Assembly (NCBI GenBank): GCA_011049115.1
Contig: DSCM01000022.1
Coordinates: forward strand, 1-34,460
Length of the DNA stretch: 34,460 nt
From: Pseudomonadota bacterium
GTDB lineage: Bacteria > Desulfobacterota > Anaeroferrophillalia > Anaeroferrophillales > Tharpellaceae
Reading direction: 5' to 3'
Positions 8,574 to 16,261 of this stretch are shown here, piece by piece. Under the pieces are notes generated by a model that saw only the letters and a program-made list of their open reading frames with translations, was not told the origin of the DNA and did not search any database. Position numbers and translations under genes: made by a program. Within the stretch, counting starts at the first letter, position 1, and each line of letters starts with the position of its first letter.

Positions 8574-9548
8574 ATGCTAGCCGCTTTTCTCGCGGTGGTT
8601 CTGGGGCTGGGGCTCTTGGTCTGGAGCGCCGACCATTTCATCGAGGGCTCGGCCGCGACCGCGCGCCATTTCGGCATGCCGCCGCTTTTGATCGGCATGG
8701 TGATCATCGGTTTCGGCACTTCCGCACCGGAGATGGTGGTTTCCGCCTTGGCGGCTTTTCAGGGAAACCCCGGGCTGGCCGTGGGTAACGCTTACGGTTC
8801 GAATATCAGCAATATCGCGCTGATTCTCGGGCTTACGGCCCTGATCAACCCCATTACCATTCATTCCCAGGTGCTGCGCCGGGAAATCCCGCTGCTGCTC
8901 GCCGTCACCGCCCTGGCGGCCTGGCAATTCGGGGATGACCAGCTCACCCGTGGCGAAGCCCTGGTCTTACTCGGCGTCTTTGGCGCGCTGATGGTCTGGA
9001 CCATCCATCAGGGCCTGAAAAGTAAAACCGACCCCCTGAGCCATGAGATAATTAAAACGCTGGAGAACAAAGCGGTACCGCTGGAACAAAGCGTCTCCCG
9101 GTTGCTTGTCGGCCTGGTCCTACTGATTGTCAGCTCCCGTCTTCTGGTCTGGGGCGCGGTTGCCATCGCCCAGGCCTTTGGCGTCAGTGATTTGGTCATC
9201 GGCCTGACCATCGTCGCGGTGGGCACCTCGCTGCCCGAGCTGGCCTCTTCAATGATCGCCACCCGTAAAGGCGAGCATGATCTCGCTCTGGGCAATATCC
9301 TGGGCTCCAACCTTTTTAACACCCTGGCCGTGGTCGGCATTGCCGGAGCCATTCAGCCCCTGCGCGTCGCGCCCGAAGTCCTCTATCGCGATATTCCATT
9401 CATAGCCGGGCTGACCGTTTCCCTGCTTATTCTGAGCTATCGCTTTCGCCAATCCCGCCGCGGCAACCGCATCAACCGCTTCGCCGGCGCGTCCCTGCTG
9501 ACCGCTTACCTTGCCTATACCGCGTATCTGATCAGAGGTTTTTTCTGA
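8574..9548 (+). CDS. CaCA-family Na+/Ca2+ (cation) antiporter, YrbG type
   Basis: Inner-membrane cation/calcium exchanger of 324 residues with about ten hydrophobic segments. The two halves are homologous and carry the family's alpha repeats: GFGTSAPE at residues 46-53 with GNAYGSNISN after it, and AVGTSLPE at 215-222 with GNILGSNLFN after it. The acidic residue in each G.GTS.PE motif lines the cation site in this family. ATG 8574 is chosen because AGGAAA lies just upstream; an in-frame TTG at 8526 would add an unlikely polar leader. The likely job is export of Ca2+ in exchange for Na+ or H+. It lies 59 bases after the exported FlgT-like gene and is convergent with the amidohydrolase. Substrate is not determinable from sequence. 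Confidence 0.93.
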   Translation: MLAAFLAVVLGLGLLVWSADHFIEGSAATARHFGMPPLLIGMVIIGFGTSAPEMVVSALAAFQGNPGLAVGNAYGSNISNIALILGLTALINPITIHSQVLRREIPLLLAVTALAAWQFGDDQLTRGEALVLLGVFGALMVWTIHQGLKSKTDPLSHEIIKTLENKAVPLEQSVSRLLVGLVLLIVSSRLLVWGAVAIAQAFGVSDLVIGLTIVAVGTSLPELASSMIATRKGEHDLALGNILGSNLFNTLAVVGIAGAIQPLRVAPEVLYRDIPFIAGLTVSLLILSYRFRQSRRGNRINRFAGASLLTAYLAYTAYLIRGFF

Positions 9549-9606
9549 CGGTATCTCTTTTTCGCAAAAAGCCCGATTAAGCCTTCCACGCCTCACAGCC
9601 CGGGGA

Positions 9607-10461
9607 TCAGGAAAGACGATGTGACTTAAGATAATTATCCCGGAAGATTTTTTGTAAAACCGCGGCATCGCCAATCAAGTTCGCGACAGTATCAATATAA
9701 TCACAGATCAGCTCCGGCCAGTCGCTGGTCGCATCCGAACCAAACAAGACCTGATCCTGATAGGTTAAAATAAAATCACGATACGCCTGCGGACTTGCTT
9801 TCATAAACGGCAATAATGAGGAGAAATCAGTAAAACAACCGGGATAGTGAATCAGAAGTCGGGCCATGATTTTGCGGGAAAAACCGAAATGAGGAAAGAT
9901 AAATATCTGGTCACCGGAATCCGCCAGAATATTTTCGACAAAACCTTCTTCCTGACGCAGATCGACATGAAAGATCACAGGCCAGGCCAAAGCCCGGGCC
10001 TGTTCGATCAGGCCAATGGTCAGACGCTCAAAATCCCGGCGGCTTTTGCCGAACAGTCCCGGCCAGCCGGTCATTCCATAAACTTTATCTTCCTCGGGTA
10101 CATAAAGCAGTTTCAGCCCGCGAAAACCGGCTGCGGCGAAACTGGACAGATCGGATTCCTCTTCCGTCAGATAACGGCTGTCGAGGTACGGAAAAACCTC
10201 AAGACCGGGGAACTCTTCGGGTGACGGCAGAGCCATGCCTTCGCTGCCGAAAAACAGATGACGACCAATTTTATCGTGATATGAATGAGGAATGAAAGCC
10301 AGACACTTCTCCGGATCCGAGGGATGATGTCCCATCACAATCAAGCCGAGCCCTTTCAAACCTTTTTCCCGTAAAGACAAACAGCCGTCGCGGTTTTCAA
10401 GCCGTGAATGACGCCAGAGATAGTGCACATGGGCATCGTAAATTTCAGCCTTTTCACACAT
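9607..10461 (-). CDS. Amidohydrolase-superfamily (amidohydrolase 2-like) metal-dependent hydrolase
   Basis: Cytoplasmic protein of 284 residues with the marks of a metal-dependent TIM-barrel hydrolase: DAHVHY at residues 9-14 (the HxH metal site), FHVD in the middle, PHFG after it, and LFGSDA near the C-terminus supplying the late aspartate. The family hydrolyses or decarboxylates a wide range of small cyclic substrates, and nothing here fixes the substrate. AAGGA lies about six bases before the ATG. It is a lone minus-strand gene between two plus-strand units, so it is probably transcribed by itself. Confidence 0.85.
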   Translation of the reverse strand: MCEKAEIYDAHVHYLWRHSRLENRDGCLSLREKGLKGLGLIVMGHHPSDPEKCLAFIPHSYHDKIGRHLFFGSEGMALPSPEEFPGLEVFPYLDSRYLTEEESDLSSFAAAGFRGLKLLYVPEEDKVYGMTGWPGLFGKSRRDFERLTIGLIEQARALAWPVIFHVDLRQEEGFVENILADSGDQIFIFPHFGFSRKIMARLLIHYPGCFTDFSSLLPFMKASPQAYRDFILTYQDQVLFGSDATSDWPELICDYIDTVANLIGDAAVLQKIFRDNYLKSHRLS

Positions 10462-10955
10462 AATAATTCCTTACAATTGTAAACCGCCGGCCCCATCAGG
10501 CCGGATATTTTTTCACCTTCTCTGTAAAGGACTCCGGAAGCTCAACACTACTGTTTACCGAAGGCTTCACCTCACAGGACAAAACTTCATCAGCTACCGG
10601 GGCATAAATTACAGATTTCCAGATCGAAGTCAACCCGAAACCCGAATCACATCCTGAATCTGGGCCTCGTCCCCCCAACTTCCATAAATCACAGTTGCCC
10701 GGCAAAAGTCTCCCGACCGGTGGTAAAAAACCTGTCACTTAAAAACCATCACCAAGCCCGAGCTGAACCACTTGTTTTTTCCGGTTGACAGTTGTGACAG
10801 TACAAGCTAGGCTGAGACTGACCGGTTTCGTTCTGAAAAACCCTGCCGCAGCCAGGCCTTGTCCGCTTTATGTGGTTTGCCAGAATAATCAACCCATTAT
10901 CATCTCAAGCCAGACCGCCGGACCCGAACCACCATTTTTGACAAGGAGAAAAAGG
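10462..10955. other. Intergenic region between divergent units
   Basis: This 494-base stretch separates the minus-strand amidohydrolase from the plus-strand PilZ gene. A hairpin (CCGGCC at 10487-10492, GGCCGG at 10499-10504) followed by ATATTTTTT could act as a plus-strand terminator, although no plus-strand gene lies just upstream. A good promoter for the PilZ unit lies at 10785-10813. A minus-strand open frame of 80 codons (10496-10738) lacks a ribosome-binding site and any recognisable pattern, so I do not call it. Confidence 0.5.
10785..10813 (+). promoter_or_regulatory. Sigma-70-type promoter for the PilZ / ribonuclease unit
   Basis: A perfect -35 hexamer TTGACA (10785-10790) is followed after 17 bases by TAGGCT (10808-10813). 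The transcript would begin near 10820 and have a 5' untranslated region of about 135 bases before ATG 10956. Confidence 0.6.
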
Positions 10956-11318
10956 ATGGAAGAAAACCGTAATTTCAGCCGCATTAAGTTCAAGGCTCAC
11001 ACCAAACTCGAAATCGGCCCCCACTCCTACGGCGGCGAGCTTCTCGATATCTCCCTGAAAGGCGCCCTGATCAGTTCATCCGCTCGCTTGCCGATAAACC
11101 TTGAAGACGACGTCAGCATCAGGGTCTTTCTTCCATCTTCAGACATTTCTCTGGTCTTCAATGCCAGGCTGGTCCATCTTGAACAAAATCGCTATGGTTT
11201 TAAATTCACCGGTTATAACGCGGAAAGCATGACCCATCTGCGTCGTCTCCTTGAATTCAATCTCGGGGACCAGGATCAAGTCGTCAGAGAACTATATTTT
11301 CTCCAGAAGGTTTCATGA
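10956..11318 (+). CDS. PilZ-domain protein, probable c-di-GMP receptor
   Basis: Small cytoplasmic protein of 120 residues formed almost entirely by one PilZ domain. The c-di-GMP-binding motifs are present: RNFSR at residues 5-9 (RxxxR) and DISLKG at 31-36 (D/NxSxxG). ATG 10956 has AAGGAG upstream and puts the RxxxR motif near the N-terminus as usual. Upstream in-frame codons start inside the promoter and are ignored. The stop overlaps the next gene's ATG by four bases, so it is translationally coupled to the ribonuclease. A role in coupling c-di-GMP to another process is family knowledge; the target is unknown. Confidence 0.92.
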   Translation: MEENRNFSRIKFKAHTKLEIGPHSYGGELLDISLKGALISSSARLPINLEDDVSIRVFLPSSDISLVFNARLVHLEQNRYGFKFTGYNAESMTHLRRLLEFNLGDQDQVVRELYFLQKVS

Positions 11319-13195
11319 CTTCAGCAAAATCTCTCCCTGAACTTAAAAACGGAGCCCTGCTGCTTTACAAAAGTCAGCCGGCGAAACTGATTCGCACGGG
11401 AGACAAACTTGAGATAGAAATCATCTCCAGCCTTCCGTTACAAAATAAAAAGGTCCGCGACAAGGATGTCAGCTGCCTGCACCCCGGACCGGTCGAGAAC
11501 CTGCAGATTTTATCTCCCGAACCCGAGCTTCTCAACGAGATCCGCGCCTTGCTGAGCGGAGAGGAAACGACCCTGCCGGAACTGGCCGAGTTGCTGTTTA
11601 ATCAAACTACTCCGTCCAGCATCTGGAGCGCCTGGCTGGTCGTGACCGAAGGTCTTCACTTTTACGGCTCTCCCCACCTGATTCAGGCCAGGAATGATGA
11701 AGATTACGCCCTGGAACGGGAAAAAAGAGAAGTTAAAAAGGCCCGCCGAGAAAAATGGCAGGCCTTCATCGAAAGGGTGGAAAAGGGCTCAATCCTGGAA
11801 GACGACCGGGAATTCATGCTCGAGATCGAAAACCTGGCTCTCGGCCAAGGCTCGGAAAGCCGACTCCTGCAGCACCTGGGTCGGCAGCAAACCCAGGAAC
11901 ACGCTCACGCCACCCTGCTTGAACTGAAATTCTGGCCCCGGCACTTCAATCCCTATCCGCAACGACTTGGCGTGCTCACCTCCGACACCGCCCCAGAACC
12001 ACGGGAAAGGATCGAAATCCTCCCCGAGACCACCGCGGAGCGTCTTGATCTGAGCGAGCTTGCAGCTTTCGCCATCGACGATGAGGGCAGCAACGACCCT
12101 GATGACGCCATCAGTTTCGACGGCCGCCGGCTCTGGGTTCACGTCGCCGATATCGCCGCCGGCGTTGAGAGCGACAGCGCACTTGACTTCTATGCCAGAA
12201 ACCGGGCCGCGACGCTCTATCTTCCGGAAATGATCCACCCCATGCTGCCGCCGGAATTTAACCGCAGATTCGGCATCGGACTGGAAACCACATCTTCGGC
12301 TCTTTCTTTTGCGCTCGAAGTGGATGATAACGGGATCGTAACCGATCTGGAAATCATTCCCAGCCGTATTCGGGTAACCAGATTGAACTATGCCGAGGCG
12401 GAAAAACAACTGCTTTGCAATCCTATTTTACAAAGAATCGAGCTTCTGACCGCAGCCCACCGGCAGCTGCGGCTTGCGGCTGGCGCCATCGAAATCGATC
12501 TGCCGGAATGCCGTATCAAAGCTGAAAACGGCAAGGTCAAAATCACGCCGCTGCCCAGTCTCGCCAGCCGGGTCCTGGTCAGCGAAGCCATGTTGATGGC
12601 GGGAGCCGCGACCGCCCGTTATGCGGAGCGACACGCGCTGGCGATGCCTTACGCCGGCCAACCGAAACCCATGGAAGACCCGACCGGCGCGACAAATTCC
12701 CTGCCGGAGCTTGTCGCCATGTACAATCTCCGACGGAAAATGAAGCCCGGTCGCCCGGCGACATCTCCCCTGCCGCATGCGGGACTCGGTCTCAACGCCT
12801 ATGTCAGAGTGACCAGTCCCTTACGGCGTTATCTCGATTTGGTGGCTCATCAGCAACTGCGTCTTCACTTGGCCGGCCGCCCGCCATTATCGGCAAAAGA
12901 ACTCGGGGAACGGATCATGGCGGTCAGTTTGCCCAGCACCCGCGTTCGGCAGGCGGAACGGCTGGCCAATCGTCACTGGACCCTGCTCTATCTGCAACAA
13001 AACCCCGACTGGCGGGGAAAAGGCATCGTGGTGGCGCGCTGGAATCGAAAAGTTCAACTTCTGATTCCGGAGTTGGCGCTCGAAACCGAACTGAGCGGCG
13101 CCGGAGAACTTGTCCTCGGTTCCTGGGTGCAACTTGACTCCCCCCGAATCAATCTGCCCTGGCTGGAAGTCTTTTTTCGCAGCAAACCTTTATAA
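11315..13195 (+). CDS. RNase II/R-family (RNB domain) exoribonuclease
   Basis: Cytoplasmic 3'-5' exoribonuclease of 626 residues. The RNB catalytic domain spans about residues 245-555, with the acidic cluster DDEGSNDPDD (D255, D256, D261, D263, D264) that binds Mg2+ and a late TSPLRRYLDL segment typical of the family. The N-terminal 240 residues include a helical, very charged region (about 125-180) rather than the two clear cold-shock domains of E. coli RNase R, and the C-terminal S1-like part is short. This places it with the shorter, divergent RNB proteins common in cyanobacteria and deltaproteobacteria. It is coupled to the PilZ gene by ATGA and followed by a hairpin terminator. Confidence 0.92.
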   Translation: MTSAKSLPELKNGALLLYKSQPAKLIRTGDKLEIEIISSLPLQNKKVRDKDVSCLHPGPVENLQILSPEPELLNEIRALLSGEETTLPELAELLFNQTTPSSIWSAWLVVTEGLHFYGSPHLIQARNDEDYALEREKREVKKARREKWQAFIERVEKGSILEDDREFMLEIENLALGQGSESRLLQHLGRQQTQEHAHATLLELKFWPRHFNPYPQRLGVLTSDTAPEPRERIEILPETTAERLDLSELAAFAIDDEGSNDPDDAISFDGRRLWVHVADIAAGVESDSALDFYARNRAATLYLPEMIHPMLPPEFNRRFGIGLETTSSALSFALEVDDNGIVTDLEIIPSRIRVTRLNYAEAEKQLLCNPILQRIELLTAAHRQLRLAAGAIEIDLPECRIKAENGKVKITPLPSLASRVLVSEAMLMAGAATARYAERHALAMPYAGQPKPMEDPTGATNSLPELVAMYNLRRKMKPGRPATSPLPHAGLGLNAYVRVTSPLRRYLDLVAHQQLRLHLAGRPPLSAKELGERIMAVSLPSTRVRQAERLANRHWTLLYLQQNPDWRGKGIVVARWNRKVQLLIPELALETELSGAGELVLGSWVQLDSPRINLPWLEVFFRSKPL

Positions 13196-13197
13196 AA

Positions 13198-13226
13198 CAC
13201 AACCGGGCCGAAAAGGCCCGGTTGTG
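13198..13226 (+). terminator. Hairpin terminator after the ribonuclease gene
   Basis: A perfect 12-bp stem, CACAACCGGGCC with GGCCCGGTTGTG, has a GAAAA loop and lies three bases after the stop codon. It is followed by AAATTC rather than a T-run on the plus strand; read on the minus strand it is followed by TTTTAT. It may therefore be bidirectional or serve as a 3'-end processing stop. Confidence 0.6.
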
Positions 13227-13350
13227 AAATTCACTCCGCCGGACGATGCGGAAATGATGAACAAGAGTAAGCCTTCACGACGATAAAGAATACGGATCAG
13301 CTACGACCTTGCGTGATCTGCAGCGAGTTCCCCCTTCGTGTCGGCATACA

Positions 13351-13394
13351 GCCAAGCGATTGGAACACGCAAATCAGAATTCAGATCGCTTGGC
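13351..13394. repeat. Inverted repeat in the intergenic region upstream of cbiM
   Basis: GCCAAGCGAT (13351-13360) is perfectly complementary to ATCGCTTGGC (13385-13394), with a 24-nt spacer and no T-run. It could be an operator or an RNA hairpin. It ends 21 bases before the predicted -35 box of the cbiM promoter. The surrounding 13227-13414 holds no gene I can support. Confidence 0.4.
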
Positions 13395-13414
13395 CATCGA
13401 CCCCAAAAATAAAC

Positions 13415-13443
13415 TTGACTTTGGAAAGGTCATAAGTTAGAGT
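13415..13443 (+). promoter_or_regulatory. cbiM: Promoter of the cbiMQO unit
   Basis: TTGACT (13415-13420), a 17-base spacer and TAGAGT (13438-13443) make a credible sigma-70 promoter. The ACTTGACTTT context is repeated in the second promoter of the locus at 15834, suggesting related control. Confidence 0.5.
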
Positions 13444-13449
13444 CGGGGA

Positions 13450-13625
13450 CACTAACGGCGGCTGAAGCCGCCACCGTTTCTACTCTCCGTTTCCGGATTC
13501 GGCAACGGAGACGGATTCAGCGCTTCGCAAAGCCATCATTTTCCGCCGGTTTGACGGGCGGATGAATACAAAAAGGTCACGAAGACCGCTGCTCGCGTTG
13601 AGCGCAGGCCTTCGTGACCTTTTTT
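13450..13625 (+). promoter_or_regulatory. Structured leader with terminator hairpin before cbiM (possible riboswitch or attenuator)
   Basis: The leader contains four hairpins in a row: CGGCGGC/GCCGCC near 13456-13473, TCTCCGTT/AACGGAGA near 13485-13512, TCCGCC/GGGCGGA near 13540-13562, and a terminator with arms at 13570-13584 and 13610-13625 ending in six T residues. Transcription from the promoter at 13415 would meet this terminator about 100 bases before ATG 13729, the arrangement expected of attenuation. I do not see a B12 box or the conserved cobalamin-riboswitch core, and no other known class could be matched by eye. The ligand, if any, is unknown; Co2+, Ni2+ or a corrinoid would fit the downstream genes. 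Confidence 0.45.
13570..13625 (+). terminator. Intrinsic terminator or attenuator upstream of cbiM
   Basis: The arms AAAAAGGTCACGAAG (13570-13584) and CTTCGTGACCTTTTTT (13610-13625) form a long stem enclosing a second small stem-loop (GCGTTGAGCGC area). The right arm runs into a T-tract. The CACGAAG..CTTCGTG core resembles the terminator at 15936-15983. Confidence 0.7.
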
Positions 13626-13728
13626 GTTGTGGCGGCCTTGACCAGACGGCGGTCATGTTCCCAAAGGCGCCAAGTTCGGCCGGAATTCGAAAATAACGCA
13701 TGACAACCATACTCGACGGAGAGAAAAT

Positions 13729-14343
13729 ATGCATATCATGGAAGGTGTCATTTCGGCGCCGGTGCTCTGTACCGGCCTGATCCTGACCTCGGGCGGCACC
13801 GCACTCGGCCTGAAAAAACTCGATTACAGGCAGATGCCCCAGGTGTCGATTCTGACCTCGGCGTTTTTCATCGCTTCATTTATTCATGTTCCCATCGGTC
13901 CATCCAGCGTGCATCTCATTCTCAATGGTATCCTGGGCTTATTTCTGGGCTGGATGGCATTCCCGACGATCCTGACGGCCTTGTTTTTACAAGCCGTGCT
14001 CTTTCAGTTCGGCGGCCTGACCTCACTGGGAGTCAACACTATGAACATTGCCTTGCCGGCCGTACTTTGCGCTTTTCTGTTTCGGCCCGGAATCGGCAGC
14101 TCCAAGGCGATAGTTTCCGTGCCGGCGGCATTCCTGTGCGGTTTCAGCGCGGTGTTATTTACAGCCATCATGGTATCCCTGTCCCTGTTTCTCACCGGTG
14201 AGTCTTTCCTGGGAGTCGCCAAACTGGTAATGCTGGCACATTTGCCGGTAATGATTATCGAGGGTCTGATCACCGTGTTCTGCATAAGATTCATCAAACA
14301 GGTCCGACCGGAAATGTTGGCCGACCTGGAAGCTACCCGATGA
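13729..14343 (+). CDS. cbiM: CbiM/NikM, substrate-binding membrane component of an ECF Co/Ni transporter
   Basis: Inner-membrane protein of 204 residues with about six to seven hydrophobic segments. It begins MHIMEG: in this family the N-terminal Met-His coordinates the metal ion, so the start is certain, and GGAGAG lies upstream. A second conserved histidine lies in GPSSVHLILNG (His62), preceded by HVP (His53). Length and motifs match the CbiM/NikM family; the MHIMEG opening is perhaps more NikM-like. Ni2+ and Co2+ cannot be separated by eye. There is no fused or separate CbiN/NikN. It overlaps cbiQ by ATGA. Confidence 0.93.
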   Translation: MHIMEGVISAPVLCTGLILTSGGTALGLKKLDYRQMPQVSILTSAFFIASFIHVPIGPSSVHLILNGILGLFLGWMAFPTILTALFLQAVLFQFGGLTSLGVNTMNIALPAVLCAFLFRPGIGSSKAIVSVPAAFLCGFSAVLFTAIMVSLSLFLTGESFLGVAKLVMLAHLPVMIIEGLITVFCIRFIKQVRPEMLADLEATR

Positions 14344-15104
14344 TCGAAGAACCTTTTGCTCAAGGCGACTCGCCGCTCCATCGAATCGATCCGCGTTTCC
14401 GGTTGGTCGCAGCCGTCGGTTTTTCGCTGGTGGTGGCCGTTTCCCACCATTTTTCAACCTTGGCCGGAGGCCTGGTTATCGCCGGCGCTCTGCTGTTCGC
14501 AGCCCGCCTCGACCCTTTACCGGTTCTGCGCCGCTTGTGGGTGATAACGAAACTCCTGGCTTTTTTATGGATAATCTTGCCCCTCACCGTTCCAGGGGCC
14601 GACTATTATCAACTGGGTTCGCTGGCCATCAGCCAGCCGGGAGTCACTCTCGCTTTGCAGATTTCTCTCAGGTCTCTGGCCATTCCGGCTTTTTTTATCG
14701 CCCTGGTCGCAACCATGAATTTTTCAGTTCTCGGCCATGCCCTGAAAAGTCTGCTTTTGCCGGATAAATTAGTGCATCTTTTACTGTTCACTTACCGCTA
14801 TATTTTCGTTATTGAACAGGAATATCGGCGCTTGCTGCGGGCCATCCGGGTGCGGGGCTTCCAACCCCGCACCAATCTGCACACTTATCAAACCATCGCC
14901 TACCTGGTGGCCATGCTTTTCGTGCGGGCCGCGGCCCGGTCCGAACGAGTGGAACAGGCCATGCGTTGCCGTGGCTTTGCCGGGCGTTTTTATTGTCTGG
15001 TTGACTACCCAGCCCACCCGCGCCATCGGCGTTTCGCCATAACCATGAGCTTACTGATTTCAGGGTTGGCCTTGCTGGAGTGGGGAAAGATCATTCCGTT
15101 ATGA
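14340..15104 (+). CDS. cbiQ: CbiQ/NikQ, ECF transporter T component
   Basis: Inner-membrane coupling protein of 254 residues that links the metal-binding CbiM to the ATPase. It has four to five hydrophobic segments and two Ala/Arg-Gly coupling-helix motifs, RAIRVRG and QAMRCRG, near residues 165-210. In ECF T components such motifs dock into the ATPase. It starts at the ATGA overlap with cbiM and ends at an ATGA overlap with cbiO, so the three are tightly coupled. Confidence 0.93.
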   Translation: MIEEPFAQGDSPLHRIDPRFRLVAAVGFSLVVAVSHHFSTLAGGLVIAGALLFAARLDPLPVLRRLWVITKLLAFLWIILPLTVPGADYYQLGSLAISQPGVTLALQISLRSLAIPAFFIALVATMNFSVLGHALKSLLLPDKLVHLLLFTYRYIFVIEQEYRRLLRAIRVRGFQPRTNLHTYQTIAYLVAMLFVRAAARSERVEQAMRCRGFAGRFYCLVDYPAHPRHRRFAITMSLLISGLALLEWGKIIPL

Positions 15105-15823
15105 ATAAAAAACCGATTATCGTTTTGCGAAACCTCGGTTTCGCCTATCCTGAATCTCAACCCGTCCTGCGCGACCTGGAATTGTCCGTTTGTCAAGGTG
15201 AGCGAATCGGCCTGATTGCTCCCAACGGCGGCGGCAAAACCACCCTGTTCCACCTGATCGTCGGCCTGCTCAAAGCGCATACCGGAGAGATCGAGATCTT
15301 TGGTCGACCGGCCATCGAGGAGAAGGATTTCGTCGCCGTGCGCCGCCAGGTCGGTTTACTCTTCCAGGATGCCGACGACCAGCTTTTCAGCCCGACGGTG
15401 CTGGAGGATGTGGTTTTCGGCCCCCTAAACCTGGGTAAGAGCCGTGATGAGGCCGTGGCCATGGCCCGGCAAACCCTGGCCCGGCTCGGACTCGAAGGGT
15501 TCGAAACCCGAATCACGACCCGACTTTCCGGCGGCGAAAAACGTCTGGTGGCCCTGGCTGCGGTGCTGGCGATGGAACCCAAGGTCCTGCTGCTCGACGA
15601 ACCGAGCGCCGGCCTGGATGACGCCACCAAGTGCCGCCTGGTCCGCATCCTGCGGGAGATGGAGATCAGCTATCTCGTCGTCTCGCATGAACCGGACTTT
15701 TTGGCTCAGGTGGTCGACAAGACCTACCTGCTCAAGGATAAGTGTCTGCAGGGGCCGACCACCGGATCGCTCGCCGATAACGGCGGCGCAGGCCGGTCGG
15801 TCGGCATGAAATTTCCGTTCTGA
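15101..15823 (+). CDS. cbiO: CbiO/NikO, ECF transporter ATPase
   Basis: ABC-type ATPase of 240 residues powering the CbiMQ transporter from the cytoplasmic side. All motifs are seen: Walker A APNGGGKTT (40-48), Q-loop LLFQDADDQLF, signature LSGGEKR, Walker B VLLLDEPSAGLD and the H-loop VSHEP. The first residue of the Walker A loop is Ala rather than the usual Gly. ATG 15101 is chosen at the ATGA overlap; a GTG at 15080 would add seven residues. The last 30 residues form a polar tail. Confidence 0.95.
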   Translation: MNKKPIIVLRNLGFAYPESQPVLRDLELSVCQGERIGLIAPNGGGKTTLFHLIVGLLKAHTGEIEIFGRPAIEEKDFVAVRRQVGLLFQDADDQLFSPTVLEDVVFGPLNLGKSRDEAVAMARQTLARLGLEGFETRITTRLSGGEKRLVALAAVLAMEPKVLLLDEPSAGLDDATKCRLVRILREMEISYLVVSHEPDFLAQVVDKTYLLKDKCLQGPTTGSLADNGGAGRSVGMKFPF

Positions 15824-15833
15824 TGAAAAGTAC

Positions 15834-15862
15834 TTGACTTTTCGCGGCCCGGTGATTAAAGA
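15834..15862 (+). promoter_or_regulatory. Second promoter of the metal-uptake locus
   Basis: TTGACT (15834-15839) is followed after 17 bases by TAAAGA (15857-15862), a moderate -10 match. It begins 11 bases after the cbiO stop and shares the ACTTGACTTT context with the promoter at 13415. Confidence 0.4.
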
Positions 15863-15983
15863 GCTCCAATAATCGGCTCTATGAAGGTGCCGCGACAGGT
15901 TGTTTTTTTTACGACATAGCAGGAAGCGAGATCAGGCCACGAAGGCTTGGGGAGAATAGTCCCCGGTTTTCGTGGCTTTTTTT
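15863..15983 (+). promoter_or_regulatory. Short leader RNA ending in a terminator, upstream of the first TonB receptor
   Basis: Starting from the promoter at 15834, a transcript of about 115 bases would end at an intrinsic terminator, giving either a small RNA or an attenuator-controlled leader. It contains small pairings (GGC/GCC near 15876-15893 and GTTGT/ACGAC around a T8 loop near 15899-15915). The remaining 280 bases to ATG 16262 hold a possible micro-ORF (16006-16086), a hairpin (16085-16123) and a CTTCGGT/ACCGAAG inverted repeat (16149-16174). No known riboswitch class was recognised. Confidence 0.4.
15936..15983 (+). terminator. Intrinsic terminator in the leader of the TonB receptor
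   Basis: GCCACGAA (15936-15943) pairs with TTCGTGGC (15969-15976), which is followed by seven T residues. Inside the stem is a GGGGA/TCCCC hairpin. The layout closely parallels the terminator at 13570-13625. Confidence 0.75.
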
Positions 15984-16005
15984 ATGGACAATTAGAGGTG
16001 GTTGC

Positions 16006-16086
16006 TTGCCGGAAAAGGAGGTGTCCGATCAGTTTGAAAATGATTTAGAAAGCCAAACTATTAGAAAGCCATTTTTAAAGAAGTAA
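16006..16086 (+). CDS. Possible micro-ORF of 26 codons
   Basis: TTG 16006 preceded by AGAGGTGG could start a 26-residue peptide (MPEKEVSDQF...); GTG 16021 would give 21 residues. The predicted peptide is charged, hydrophilic and has no recognised motif. Its codons are A-rich unlike neighbouring genes, and its stop lies inside the left arm of the hairpin at 16085. It could be a leader peptide or chance. Confidence 0.2.
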   Translation: MPEKEVSDQFENDLESQTIRKPFLKK

Positions 16087-16123
16087 AGCAGCCGTATCCC
16101 CGCCAAGAGACAACGGCTGCTTT
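16085..16123. terminator. Hairpin upstream of the TonB receptor gene
   Basis: An 11-bp perfect stem, AAAGCAGCCGT (16085-16095) with ACGGCTGCTTT (16113-16123), forms an A-T flanked terminator-like hairpin. Only three T residues follow on the plus strand, so its strength is uncertain. It sits about 140 bases before ATG 16262. Confidence 0.45.
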
Positions 16124-16261
16124 GTTGGAGAAGTCCCGAAAACCGGAACTTCGGTTTATATTCTTACACCGAAGCACCCTGGGTGTCAAATCAAAACACC
16201 ATCCGGTTCAGGGCTTATAACGCCATTCATGAAACGAGAAAGGTGCAAGGTGTAAAGCAAC

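Noticed and set aside
9847-10224. Plus-strand open frame of 125 codons
   Set aside because: It is antisense to the amidohydrolase, whose HxH and SDA motifs confirm the minus strand.
10496-10738. Minus-strand open frame of 80 codons
   Set aside because: No ribosome-binding site, low-complexity composition and no recognisable motif.
13450-13570. Cobalamin or c-di-GMP (GEMM) riboswitch before cbiM
   Set aside because: No B12 box or cobalamin core is seen. A GCAAAGCC string resembles part of GEMM, but the matching GGGCAAACC half and GGTAGC/GGGTTACC region are missing.
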